From contig CAVTOG010000015.1 in NCBI GenBank assembly GCA_963736325.1, positions 310,001 through 374,000 on the forward strand: DNA of 64,000 nt, in the 5' to 3' direction. The stretch is from Actinoallomurus sp963736325. GTDB taxonomy: Bacteria; Actinomycetota; Actinomycetes; Streptosporangiales; Streptosporangiaceae. This document shows positions 37,209-46,638 of the stretch, piece after piece (position 1 is the stretch's first letter; every line of letters begins with the position of its first letter). The notes below the pieces were generated by a model. That model was not told where the DNA came from, ran no database searches, and was given only the letters and a program-made list of their open reading frames with translations. The position numbers were made by a program, and so were the translations under genes.

Positions 37209-40200
37209 ATGAGTGACGAAGAAAAGCTCAGGTATTTCCTCAAGCAGGTGACCGCCAACCTGCACGAGACTCGTCAGCGGCTGCAGGAGACCGAAGCGGC
37301 CGCGGAGGAGCCGATCGCGATCGTCGGCATGGGCTGCCGGTTCCCCGGAGCCGCACGCAGCCCTGAGGACCTGTGGGACCTCGTGGTCTCCCGCACCGAG
37401 ACGGTCGCCGGGCTCCCGCAGGACCGCGGTTGGGCGACGACGGCGGCCTCGGGCGAAGCACAGGCCGCGGAGGTCAAGAGCGGCAACTTCGTCTACGACG
37501 CCACCGAGTTCGACCCCGGGTTCTTCGGGATCAGCCCACGCGAGGCGGCGGCGATGGATCCCCAGCAGCGGCTGCTGCTGGAGGTGTCGTGGGAGGCGCT
37601 GGAGCGGGCCGGGATCGACCCGGCGGGGCTGCGCGGCACGGCCACCGGTGTGTTCGCCGGAGCCAGCTTCGCGGGGTACGGCTGGTTCTCGGCGCCGCAG
37701 GGCAGCCTCGACGGCCACCTGATGACCGGCAACGCGACCAGCATCCTGTCCGGCCGTATCTCCTACACCCTCGGCCTGGAAGGGCCGGCGGTGACCGTGG
37801 ACACCGCCTGTTCGTCGGCGCTCGTGGCGCTGCACCTGGCCTGCCAGGCGCTGCGTTCGCGGGAGTGCAGGCTCGCACTCGTCGGCGGCGCGTACGTCGC
37901 GGCCACGCCGGTCCTGTTCACCGACTTCAGCCAGCACCTCGGCCTGACGACCGACGGCCGGTGCAAGGCGTTCTCGGCCGAAGCCGACGGCATGGGCGTC
38001 GCCGAGGGCGCGGGCGTACTGGTCGTGGAGCGGCTGTCCGAGGCGCGCCGTAACGGGCACCAGGTGCTCGCGGTGGTACGGGGCAGCGCGATCAACCAGG
38101 ACGGTGCGTCGAACGGCCTGACGGCGCCGAACGGCCCGTCGCAGCAGCGCGTGATCCGCGCCGCTTTGGCGAGCGCACGCCTGTCGACCGCCGACGTGGA
38201 CGTCGTGGAGGCGCACGGTACGGGTACCCCGCTGGGCGACCCGATCGAGGCGCAGGCGCTGCTGGCGACCTACGGCCAGGACCGGCCCGAGGACCGGCCG
38301 CTGTGGCTGGGTTCGGTGAAGTCGAACATCGGGCACGCGCAGCAGGCCGCCGGCGTCGCCGGGATGATCAAGATGGTGCAGGCGCTGCGGAACGGCGTCC
38401 TGCCGTCCACGCTGCACGCCGATGACCCGTCACCGCACATCGACTGGTCGGCCGGAAACGTTCGGCTGCTGGGCGAAGCGCTGCCGTGGGAGGCGAACGG
38501 CCGCCCGCGCCGCGCGGGTGTGTCGGGGTTCGGCATGAGCGGGACCAACGTCCACGTCATCGTGGAGGAGGCCCCGGCGCCGGACGACGTCGAGGACGTC
38601 GCGCAGCCGGACGTCCCGGCCGTGCTGCCGGTGCTGGCCGATTCCGACGTGTCGGCGTGGTCGGTGTCGGGCCGCTCGTCGGGTGGTCTGGTGGGTCAGG
38701 CGGGCCGGTTGCGGGAGTTCGTGCTCGCGAATCCGGATCTGAACCCGGTCGACGTCGGCTGGTCGCTGGCCACGACGCGTTCGGCGTTCGAGGATCGTGC
38801 GGTCGTCGTCGGCACCGGACGCGAGGATCTCGCCGCCGGCCTGGCGGCGGTCGCCACGGGCCAGTCCGCGGGGAACGTCGTCTCGGGTGTGGCGGGTTCG
38901 TCCGGTCCTGGTCGTTCGGTGTTCGTGTTCCCTGGTCAGGGTTCGCAGTGGGCCGGTATGGGCCGTGAGCTGCTTGAGTCCTCGCCGCTGTTCGCCGCGA
39001 AGCTCGATGAGTGCGCCGCCGCGCTGGCGCCTTACGTCGACTGGTCCCTGCGCGATGTCCTGGTGGGCGCCGATGGCGCGCCGCCGCTGGAGTCCGCCGA
39101 TGTGGTCCAGCCCGTTCTGTGGGCGGTGATGGTCTCTCTCGCCGCGGTGTGGGAGGCCGCCGGTGTGACGCCGGAAGCGGTCATCGGCCATTCCCAGGGC
39201 GAGATCGCCGCTGCCTGCGTGGCCGGGATTCTGTCTCTCGAAGACGCCGCGCGGGTGGTCGCGGTGCGTGGCAAGGCTTTGACGGGCCTGGGCGTGGCCG
39301 GCGGGATGTTGTCGGTCGTCATGCCCGCGGAGAAGGTTTCTGAGCTGCTCGAACCCTGGAGCGGCTCGCTGGCACTCGCGGCCGTGAACGGTCCGGCCAC
39401 GACGGTGGTGTCGGGTGATCCCGACGCGCTGACGGAGCTTGAGAAGGAACTGTCGCGGCGCAAGGTTCTGCGGTGGCGAGTACCGGCGTCGGACTTCGTC
39501 GCCCACTCGGCCACGGTGGATCCGGTCGAGGCCGATCTGCTGAGGGACCTGGCGGATGTTCGTCCGGTCTCCGGGTCGGCAGGGTTCTTCTCCACGGTGC
39601 ACAACCGTTGGATGGACGGTACGGAGCTGGACGCGGGCTACTGGTTCGCGAATGTCCGTCAGACCGTCCGGTTCCAGGACGCCGTCACCGAGCTGGCCGG
39701 TTCGGGGTATCGCGCGTTCGTCGAGGTCTCGGCCCAGCCGGTACTGACGGCTTCGATCACCGAGACCCTGGAGACGATCGGGGCGGTATCGGGTTCCCTG
39801 GTGACCGGCACCCTGCACCGTGAGGACCCCGGCGCAGCGGGCCTGCTGACCGCGTTCGGGCGTGCGCACGTGGCCGGGCTCGCGGTGGACTGGGCGAGCG
39901 TGCTCCCCGTCGGCCGCCGCATCGACCTTCCCACCTACGCCTTCCAGAACCAGCGGTACTGGGTGCAATCCGCACCCGCCTCCGGCGAGTCGCGTCCGGA
40001 AGGCTCGGCGACCGAAGCGGCGTTCTGGGCCGCCGTCGAGGACGGAGACGTCCATCAGGTCGCCGACGCGCTCGCCGTCGACGACGAGCGGCTGGCCGAA
40101 CTGCTACCGGCCCTCGCGTCGTGGCGACGCAAGGAGCGGGTCGACTCGGTCGTGGCCGACTGGCGCTATCAGGTCACGTGGGCCCCGGTGCCCGATCACG

Positions 40201-43200
40201 GTTCGACCGTGCTGTCCGGTACGTGGCTCGTGGTCACGCCGGATGAGGCGTCGGCTCAGGACTGCGTTCGCGCGCTGAATGAGCGTGGTGCCGAGACGGT
40301 CGTGTTCGAGGCCGGTGCCGAGGATCTGGACCGTGCTGCCCTGGCCGATCGCATCGGGGGCCTGGGCACGCGGTTCGCCGGCGTGCTGTCGCTGCTGGCG
40401 CTGGACGAGACGCCGACGGCGGACTTCGTGGCGGTGCCGGCGGGGCTCGCGGGGACCTTGGCGTTGGTGCAGGCACTCGGTGACGCCGACGTCGCAGCCC
40501 CGCTGTGGGTGGTGACACGGGGTGCGGTCTCGACCGGCCCCGGCGACGCACTGACCCACCCGATACAGGGCCAGGCCTGGGGTCTCGGCCGCGTCGCAGG
40601 GCTCGAACACCCCGAGCGCTGGGGCGGTCTGATCGACCTTCCGCCGTCCTGGGACGACCGTACGGCCGCGCGCCTGTCCGGCGTCCTCGCCGGTGACGTC
40701 GAGGACCAGGTCGCGATCCGCAGGACGGGGGTCATGGGCCGCCGGCTGGTGCGCGCCCCGCAGGCTTCGGTCCGCGACGCGCGATGGACGCCGCGTGGCA
40801 CTGTTCTGATCACCGGTGGCACCGGAGCCCTCGGCGGGCACCTCGGCCCCTGGTTCGCGGAGCGTGGCGCCGCCCGTGTCGTACTGTCCAGCCGTTCCGG
40901 ACCGGCCGCGCCCGACGTGGCCGCCCTGGCCGCGCAGCTGGCCACCGCCGGTACCCGCGTCGACGTCGTGGCGTGCGACACCGCGCGGCGCACCGAGGTC
41001 GCGGGTCTGCTGGACACGCTCGCCGCCGACGGGCCACCGCTCAGCTCGGTGATGCACGCCGCGCTCGTGTTCGACGACGTGGCGGTGGACCGGCTGGAGG
41101 TCGAGCGGCTCGACAGGGCGCTGGCGGCCAAGGCGGACGGCGCCCGCTGGCTGGACGAGCTGACCCAGGGCCTCGACCTCGACGCGTTCGTCATGTTCTC
41201 CTCCATCGCCGCGATCTGGGGCGCCGGGCACGAGCCCGGATACGCCGCGGGCAACGCGTACCTGGACGCCCTGGCCGACAGCCGCCTGGCCCGTGGTCTC
41301 ACCGCGACGTCGATCGCCTACGGTCCCTGGGCCAGTGGCGGCCCGAGCGAGGCGGAGGCCAGGATCCAGCTCGCGCGCCGCGGCCTGACGCTCCTGGACC
41401 CGGATCTGGCGATCGGGGTGCTGGCGCAGGCGCTCGACGGCGGCGAAGAGACGGTCACCATCGCGGACGTCGACTGGGAGCGGCTGGCTCCCGCGTTCAC
41501 GTTGCGGCGCCGGAGTCCTCTGCTCGAAGGGCTGCCCGAGGTCCGAGCGGTGCTGGCGCGGGCCGAGGACGAGGCCGGGCAGACCGAGGTCGGATCCTCG
41601 GGTGAGCTGGCCGGCCGGCTGGCCGGGCTGTCGCGGGTCGAGCAGGACCGATTGCTGGTCGCCCTGGTGTGCACCGAGGCGGCTTCGGTGCTGGGCCATG
41701 CCGCCGGGGTGGACGTCGGGCAGGGCCGGGCGTTCAGCGACCTCGGCTTCGACTCGCTGACCTCGGTCGAGTTGCGTAACCGGCTGGGCACGGTGACGGG
41801 TCTGTCGTTGCCCGCGACGTTGTTGTTCGACTACCCGACTCCGGTGGTGCTGGCCGGGTTCTTGCGCGATGGGCTGCTGGGCGCGGCGGTCGAGGCTCCG
41901 GTGACCGTATCGGGTGCCGCGATGGCCGTGGATGAGCCGGTCGCGATCGTGTCGATGGGATGTCGTTTCCCGGGAGGCATCGGGTCTCCGGAGGATCTGT
42001 GGGGTCTGCTGGCGTCGGGCGGGGACGCGATCTCCGGGTTCCCGACGGATCGAGGCTGGGACCCGGGGCTGTACGACCCGGACCCGGATCGGCTCGGGGC
42101 CTCGTATGTGCGTGAGGGCGGGTTCATCCACGCGGTGTCGGAGTTCGACGCGGGGTTCTTCGGGATCTCCCCGCGCGAGGCCCTCGCGATGGACCCCCAG
42201 CAGCGGTTGCTGCTGGAAGTGTCGTGGGAGGCGTTCGAGCGGGCCGGGATCGACCCGGCGAAGCTGCGCGGTTCGGCCACCGGTGTCTTCACCGGCGGAG
42301 CCGGTTCGGGCTATGACTCCCTGGGGATGCAGCTGGCGCTGAGCGGCGTCGACGGGATCGAGGGCCACCTCGCGACCGGGAACGCGGGCAGCGTGATGTC
42401 CGGCCGCGTCTCCTACGCCCTCGGCCTCGAAGGCCCGGCCGTCACGGTCGACACGGCGTGCTCGTCCTCGCTTGTGGCCCTCCACCTGGCCGTACAGGCG
42501 CTGCGGACGGGAGAGTGCGACATGGCACTGGCCGGCGGCGTCACCATGCTCGCCGTCCCGTCCGTGTTCGTGGCCTTCTCCCGGCAGCGCGGGCTCGCCG
42601 TCGACGGCCGGTGCAAGGCGTTCTCGGCCGATGCCGACGGCATGGGCATGGGAGAAGGCGCCGGAATGCTGCTGCTGGAGCGGCTGTCGGACGCGCGCCG
42701 CAACGGGCACCAGGTGCTCGCGGTGGTCCGCGGCAGCGCGGTGAACCAGGACGGCGCGTCGAACGGCCTGACGGCGCCGAACGGCCCGTCGCAGCAGCGG
42801 GTGATCCGGGCGGCTCTGGCCAACGCGCGCCTGACGACCGACGACGTGGACGTCGTCGAGGCGCACGGCACCGGTACTCCGCTGGGCGACCCGATCGAGG
42901 CGCAGGCGCTGCTGGCGACGTACGGCCAGGACCGTACGGAGGACCGGCCGCTGTGGCTGGGGTCGGTGAAGTCGAACATCGGCCACACGCAGTCCGCGGC
43001 CGGTGTCGCCGGTGTGATCAAGATGGTGATGGCGCTGCGGAACGGCGTCCTGCCGAAGACACTGCACGCCGAGGAACCCTCGCCCGAGATCGACTGGTCG
43101 GCCGGAGAGGTGCGGTTGCTGAATGAGGCGCTGCCGTGGACGGTGGACGGCCGGCCGCGGCGCGGGGGAGTGTCGGCGTTCGGCATGAGCGGGACCAACG

Positions 43201-44423
43201 CCCACGTCATCGTGGAGGAGGCCCCGGCCGAGGAAGAGCCGGCAGACGCCGAGGTCGCCGAACCGGCCGAACCGGCGACGCCGGTGCTGTCGGGGTCCGA
43301 CGTCTCGGCGTGGCCGGTGTCGGGCCGCACGGCGGACGCCCTGGCCGGACAGGCGGGGCGCCTGCGCGAGTTCGCGCTGGCCGGCGGGTTCGCCGCGGAG
43401 GACGTGGCATGGTCGCTGGCGACGACGCGGTCGGTGTTCGAGCATCGTGCGGTCGTCGTCGGCACGGTCCGTGAGGACCTGGCCGCGGGCTTGGCGGCGG
43501 TCGCCACGAGCCAGTCGGCCGGGAACGTGGTCTCGGGTGTGGCAGGCTCGTCCGGCCCTGGTCGTTCGGTGTTCGTGTTCCCGGGTCAGGGTTCGCAGTG
43601 GGCCGGGATGGGTCGTGAGCTCCTGGAGTGTTCGCCGGTGTTCGCGGCGAAGCTTGATGAGTGCGCCGAGGCGCTGGCCCCGTTCGTGGACTGGTCGCTG
43701 CGCGACGTCCTGGCCGGTGCCGAGGGTGCGCCGCCGCTGGAGTCGGCCGACGTCGTCCAGCCCGTTCTGTGGGCGGTGATGGTCTCTCTCGCCGCGGTGT
43801 GGGAGGCCGCCGGTGTGACGCCGGATGCGGTCGTCGGTCATTCCCAGGGTGAGATCGCCGCAGCGTGTGTCGCGGGGATCCTTTCCTTGGAGGATGCGGC
43901 GCGTGTTGTGGCGGTGCGTGGCAAGGCTTTGACGGGTCTGGGTGTGGCCGGCGGGATGTTGTCGGTCGTCATGCCCGCGGAGAAGGTCTCCGAGCTTCTT
44001 GAGCCTTGGGCTGGGGCGTTGGCGCTGGCTGCGGTGAACGGTCCGGCGACGACGGTGGTGTCGGGTGATCCTGACGCGCTGACGGAGCTGGAGCGGGAGC
44101 TGTCGCGGCGGAAGGTTCTGCGGTGGCGGGTTCCGGCGTCGGACTTCGTGGCGCACTCGGCGGCGGTCGACCCGGTCGAGGCCGATCTGCTGCGTGACCT
44201 GGCGCAGGTCCAGTCCGGTGGCCGGGCAGGTGGGTTTCTTCTCCACCGTGCACAACCGCTGGATGGACGGTACGGAGCTGGACGCGGGCTACTGGTTCGC
44301 GAACGTGCGCCAGACGGTCCGGTTCCAGGACGCCGTCACCGAGCTTGCCGGTTCGGGTTACCGGGCCTTTGTCGAGGTGTCGGCCCAGCCGGTTTTGACG
44401 GCTTCGATCACCGAGACGCTTGA
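37209..44423 (+). CDS. Type I modular polyketide synthase, module 4 and most of module 5 (PKS2, 5' part before frameshift)
   Basis: Reading from the ATG after GAGGTG, this frame gives 2404 residues: docking helix (MSDEEKLRYFLKQVTANLHE), complete module 4, then KS5 and the first two thirds of AT5. After residue about 2334 the sequence leaves the AT pattern and runs through unrelated residues to a stop at 44423. Comparison with AT1 DNA shows one extra base at about 44210. Reading through it would continue in the frame of 44194-46590 and yield a 3126-residue, two-module protein with a normal C-terminal docking end. Either the sequence has an error or the gene is disrupted. It lies 55 bases after PKS1 and should share its transcript. 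Confidence 0.9.
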   Translation: MSDEEKLRYFLKQVTANLHETRQRLQETEAAAEEPIAIVGMGCRFPGAARSPEDLWDLVVSRTETVAGLPQDRGWATTAASGEAQAAEVKSGNFVYDATEFDPGFFGISPREAAAMDPQQRLLLEVSWEALERAGIDPAGLRGTATGVFAGASFAGYGWFSAPQGSLDGHLMTGNATSILSGRISYTLGLEGPAVTVDTACSSALVALHLACQALRSRECRLALVGGAYVAATPVLFTDFSQHLGLTTDGRCKAFSAEADGMGVAEGAGVLVVERLSEARRNGHQVLAVVRGSAINQDGASNGLTAPNGPSQQRVIRAALASARLSTADVDVVEAHGTGTPLGDPIEAQALLATYGQDRPEDRPLWLGSVKSNIGHAQQAAGVAGMIKMVQALRNGVLPSTLHADDPSPHIDWSAGNVRLLGEALPWEANGRPRRAGVSGFGMSGTNVHVIVEEAPAPDDVEDVAQPDVPAVLPVLADSDVSAWSVSGRSSGGLVGQAGRLREFVLANPDLNPVDVGWSLATTRSAFEDRAVVVGTGREDLAAGLAAVATGQSAGNVVSGVAGSSGPGRSVFVFPGQGSQWAGMGRELLESSPLFAAKLDECAAALAPYVDWSLRDVLVGADGAPPLESADVVQPVLWAVMVSLAAVWEAAGVTPEAVIGHSQGEIAAACVAGILSLEDAARVVAVRGKALTGLGVAGGMLSVVMPAEKVSELLEPWSGSLALAAVNGPATTVVSGDPDALTELEKELSRRKVLRWRVPASDFVAHSATVDPVEADLLRDLADVRPVSGSAGFFSTVHNRWMDGTELDAGYWFANVRQTVRFQDAVTELAGSGYRAFVEVSAQPVLTASITETLETIGAVSGSLVTGTLHREDPGAAGLLTAFGRAHVAGLAVDWASVLPVGRRIDLPTYAFQNQRYWVQSAPASGESRPEGSATEAAFWAAVEDGDVHQVADALAVDDERLAELLPALASWRRKERVDSVVADWRYQVTWAPVPDHGSTVLSGTWLVVTPDEASAQDCVRALNERGAETVVFEAGAEDLDRAALADRIGGLGTRFAGVLSLLALDETPTADFVAVPAGLAGTLALVQALGDADVAAPLWVVTRGAVSTGPGDALTHPIQGQAWGLGRVAGLEHPERWGGLIDLPPSWDDRTAARLSGVLAGDVEDQVAIRRTGVMGRRLVRAPQASVRDARWTPRGTVLITGGTGALGGHLGPWFAERGAARVVLSSRSGPAAPDVAALAAQLATAGTRVDVVACDTARRTEVAGLLDTLAADGPPLSSVMHAALVFDDVAVDRLEVERLDRALAAKADGARWLDELTQGLDLDAFVMFSSIAAIWGAGHEPGYAAGNAYLDALADSRLARGLTATSIAYGPWASGGPSEAEARIQLARRGLTLLDPDLAIGVLAQALDGGEETVTIADVDWERLAPAFTLRRRSPLLEGLPEVRAVLARAEDEAGQTEVGSSGELAGRLAGLSRVEQDRLLVALVCTEAASVLGHAAGVDVGQGRAFSDLGFDSLTSVELRNRLGTVTGLSLPATLLFDYPTPVVLAGFLRDGLLGAAVEAPVTVSGAAMAVDEPVAIVSMGCRFPGGIGSPEDLWGLLASGGDAISGFPTDRGWDPGLYDPDPDRLGASYVREGGFIHAVSEFDAGFFGISPREALAMDPQQRLLLEVSWEAFERAGIDPAKLRGSATGVFTGGAGSGYDSLGMQLALSGVDGIEGHLATGNAGSVMSGRVSYALGLEGPAVTVDTACSSSLVALHLAVQALRTGECDMALAGGVTMLAVPSVFVAFSRQRGLAVDGRCKAFSADADGMGMGEGAGMLLLERLSDARRNGHQVLAVVRGSAVNQDGASNGLTAPNGPSQQRVIRAALANARLTTDDVDVVEAHGTGTPLGDPIEAQALLATYGQDRTEDRPLWLGSVKSNIGHTQSAAGVAGVIKMVMALRNGVLPKTLHAEEPSPEIDWSAGEVRLLNEALPWTVDGRPRRGGVSAFGMSGTNAHVIVEEAPAEEEPADAEVAEPAEPATPVLSGSDVSAWPVSGRTADALAGQAGRLREFALAGGFAAEDVAWSLATTRSVFEHRAVVVGTVREDLAAGLAAVATSQSAGNVVSGVAGSSGPGRSVFVFPGQGSQWAGMGRELLECSPVFAAKLDECAEALAPFVDWSLRDVLAGAEGAPPLESADVVQPVLWAVMVSLAAVWEAAGVTPDAVVGHSQGEIAAACVAGILSLEDAARVVAVRGKALTGLGVAGGMLSVVMPAEKVSELLEPWAGALALAAVNGPATTVVSGDPDALTELERELSRRKVLRWRVPASDFVAHSAAVDPVEADLLRDLAQVQSGGRAGGFLLHRAQPLDGRYGAGRGLLVRERAPDGPVPGRRHRACRFGLPGLCRGVGPAGFDGFDHRDA
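37308..41880 (+). other. PKS module 4: KS-AT-KR-ACP, KR with mixed motifs
   Basis: KS4 (residues 34-465 of PKS2) has Cys201. AT4 (571-920) has GHSQG with Ser662 and FVAH starting at Phe763. KR4 has FDD at 1288-1290, in the position of the B-type LDD, but also the A-type Trp (AIWGAGHEPGY) and catalytic Tyr1345. Its stereochemical type is therefore unclear although the catalytic residues are present. The ACP serine is 1516. Confidence 0.9.
43755..44209 (+). repeat. 455-bp near-identical AT block, copy in AT5
   Basis: This is the second copy of the block at 24995-25449, with one base difference (44145). The reading-frame break lies immediately after its last matching base, so the repeat edge and the indel coincide. 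After the indel the two AT copies continue at high but clearly lower identity. Confidence 0.85.
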
Positions 44424-46590
44424 GGCGATCGAAGCGCCGAGTTCGCTGGTGACCGGGACCCTGCAGCGTGAGGACTCCGGAGCATCGGCGCTGTTGACCT
44501 CGCTGGGCCGCGCGCACGCGGCCGGGCTTCCGATCGACTGGACGAGGGTGCTTCCGGCCGGCCGCCGTGTCGACCTTCCTACCTACGCGTTCCAGCACCA
44601 GCGGTACTGGCTGCAGCCCCCGCAGGTGAAGCCGCGCGACCACGACGAATCGGCGTCCGCGAACTGGCGCTACCGCGTCACGTGGGCTCCGCTGCCCGAC
44701 CAGGCGGCGACCGTGCTGTCCGGCACCTGGCTGGTGGTCACCCCGGACGGAGCACTGGCACAGAACTCCGTCCAGGCCCTGACCGAGCGCGGTGCCGAAG
44801 CGGTCGTGGTCGAGGTCGGCGACAAGGACCTGGACCGGACCGTCCTCGCCGAGCGATTCGGCGGCTTCGACACGCCGTTCGCCGGTGTGCTGTCGCTGCT
44901 GGCGTTGAGCGGGACCCAGACCGGTGCCACCACGACGCTGCTGCTCATCCAGGCACTCGGGGACGCCGGGATCGACGCTCCGCTGTGGGCGCAGACGCAG
45001 GGCGCGGTCTCGACCGGCCCGGGCGACGCGCTGACCGATCCGGCGCAGGCCCAGGTATGGGGTCTGGGCCGGGTGGCGGCTCTGGAGCATGCCGACCGCT
45101 GGGGCGGCCTGGTCGACCTGCCGCAGTCCTGGGACGACCGGACCGCCGCGCGGTTGTGCGCGGTCCTCGCCGGTACCGACGAGGACCAGGTGGCGATCCG
45201 GCCCGCGGGCGTCATGGGCCGCCGGCTGGCGCGCGCTCCGCAGGCTTCGGCTCGTGACGAGCGGTGGACGCCGCGTGGCACGGCCCTGATCACCGGCGGA
45301 ACCGGAGCTCTCGGCGGTCGCGTCGGCCAGTGGCTGGCCGGCCGTGACGCCGCACGTGTCGTGCTGTCCAGCCGTTCCGGACCGGCCGCGCCCGACGTCG
45401 CGGCCCTGGCCGCACGGCTGGCCGCCGGCGGGACCGACGTCGACGTCGTGGCGTGCGACAGCGCGCGGCGCGCCGACCTCGAAGGTCTGCTGGAGCGGAT
45501 CGCCGGTGACGGCCCGCCGCTCAGCTCGGTCTTCCACACCGCGGGTGTCGGTCAGGCGACTCCGATCGCCGAGACCACCGTCGAGCAGCAGGAGATCATC
45601 ACTGCCGCCAAGGCGACCGGCGCGGTCTGGCTGGACGAGCTGACCCAGGACCTCGACCTCGACGCCTTCGTCCTCTTCTCCTCCATCTCCGCGACCTGGG
45701 GTGGCGGTCTGCAACCCAGCTACGGAGCGGCGAACACCTTCCTCGACGCGCTCGCCGAGAACCGCCGCGCACGTGGCCTGGCCGCCCTGTCGGTGGCCTG
45801 GGGCCCGTGGGGCGGCGGCGGGATGACCGATGAGGAAGGCGCCGAGCAGATGCAGCGCCGTGGCCTGAAGCTCATGAACCCGGCCGTGGCGATCGAGGCT
45901 CTGGCCGGGGCGGTCGACGGCGGTGAGGAGACCCTCACCGTGGCGGACATGGACTGGCGGCTCTTCGCTCCGGCCTTCGTCCTGCGCCGCAGCAGCCCCC
46001 TGATCGAGGCCCTGCCCGAGGTGGCACAGGCCCTCGCGGAGGCCGCCGCGGCCGAAGTGCCCACCGCCGACGGCGCCGGCCAGGCGCTGACCGAGCAGAT
46101 GGCCGGCCTGTCACGCGCCGAGCAGATCAGAGTCCTGACCGAGCTGGTCCGCTCCGAGGCCGCCACCGTGCTCGGGCACCGCGACGCCGATGCCGTCGAG
46201 CCGGAGTGGGCCTTCAGCGACCTCGGCTTCGACTCCCTCACGTCGGTCGAACTGCGCAACCGGCTGAGCGCGGCCACCGGGCTGCGGCTCCCCGCGACGC
46301 TCCTGTTCGACCATCCCAACCCGACCGTGCTCGCCGACTACCTGTGGTCGGAGAAGTTCCGGGACTTGGCACCGCTGTCACTGGTCGCCGAGCTCGACCG
46401 CCTCGACGCCGTGCTCGCGGGTGCCGAGCCGGACGGGGACCTGCACGAGCAGGTCGCGGCGCGCCTCCAGGGCTTCCTGACGAAGTGGAACGACCTGAAG
46501 GCCGACGGCCAGGGTGTGGCGGAAAAGATCGAGTCCGCCTCGGACGACGAGATCTTCGAGTTCATCCACAAGGAGCTCGGACGGTCATGA
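44194..46590 (+). CDS. Type I polyketide synthase, end of module 5 and docking region (PKS2, 3' part after frameshift)
   Basis: From a GTG at 44194 this frame gives up to 798 residues, but the meaningful part starts at about 44215 with VAGQVGFFSTVHNRWMDGTELDAG, the direct continuation of AT5. KR5, ACP5 and a C-terminal docking region (LVAELDRLDAVLAG, DDEIFEFIHKELGRS) follow. The GTG has no ribosome binding site and overlaps the upstream frame, so this is almost certainly not an independent gene but the remainder of PKS2. PKS3 starts 48 bases downstream. Confidence 0.85.
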   Translation: MTWRRSSPVAGQVGFFSTVHNRWMDGTELDAGYWFANVRQTVRFQDAVTELAGSGYRAFVEVSAQPVLTASITETLEAIEAPSSLVTGTLQREDSGASALLTSLGRAHAAGLPIDWTRVLPAGRRVDLPTYAFQHQRYWLQPPQVKPRDHDESASANWRYRVTWAPLPDQAATVLSGTWLVVTPDGALAQNSVQALTERGAEAVVVEVGDKDLDRTVLAERFGGFDTPFAGVLSLLALSGTQTGATTTLLLIQALGDAGIDAPLWAQTQGAVSTGPGDALTDPAQAQVWGLGRVAALEHADRWGGLVDLPQSWDDRTAARLCAVLAGTDEDQVAIRPAGVMGRRLARAPQASARDERWTPRGTALITGGTGALGGRVGQWLAGRDAARVVLSSRSGPAAPDVAALAARLAAGGTDVDVVACDSARRADLEGLLERIAGDGPPLSSVFHTAGVGQATPIAETTVEQQEIITAAKATGAVWLDELTQDLDLDAFVLFSSISATWGGGLQPSYGAANTFLDALAENRRARGLAALSVAWGPWGGGGMTDEEGAEQMQRRGLKLMNPAVAIEALAGAVDGGEETLTVADMDWRLFAPAFVLRRSSPLIEALPEVAQALAEAAAAEVPTADGAGQALTEQMAGLSRAEQIRVLTELVRSEAATVLGHRDADAVEPEWAFSDLGFDSLTSVELRNRLSAATGLRLPATLLFDHPNPTVLADYLWSEKFRDLAPLSLVAELDRLDAVLAGAEPDGDLHEQVAARLQGFLTKWNDLKADGQGVAEKIESASDDEIFEFIHKELGRS
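44206..44216 (+). other. Frameshift site in AT5 (single-base insertion)
   Basis: AT1 reads GCAGGTACGTCCGGTGG where AT5 reads GCAGGTCCAGTCCGGTGG, one base longer. The first encodes AQVRPV, the expected AT sequence; the second forces AQVQSGG and a stop 70 codons later. No slippery heptamer or downstream structure typical of programmed frameshifting is evident. Confidence 0.8.
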
Positions 46591-46638
46591 ACACAATCAG
46601 CCCGCGTTTTCGTCCTTTCATGAGCATGTGAGGTTCGG

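Larger units (their letters stand above)
41934..46350 (+). other. PKS module 5: KS-AT-KR-ACP, interrupted by the AT5 frameshift
   Basis: KS5 (about residues 1576-2005) has Cys1751. AT5 has GHSQG with Ser2212 and FVAH starting at Phe2313, and is then cut by the frameshift about 20 residues later. In the second frame the rest of AT5, an A-type KR (Tyr codon 45721-45723 in QPSYGAANTF, no LDD) and an ACP (Ser codon 46234-46236) follow intact. If the frame is restored the module should be fully active. Confidence 0.87.

Noticed and set aside
44194..44423. Programmed ribosomal frameshifting as the explanation of the PKS2 break
   Set aside because: No slippery sequence or obvious stimulatory structure, and sister AT domains have the uninterrupted frame at the same place.
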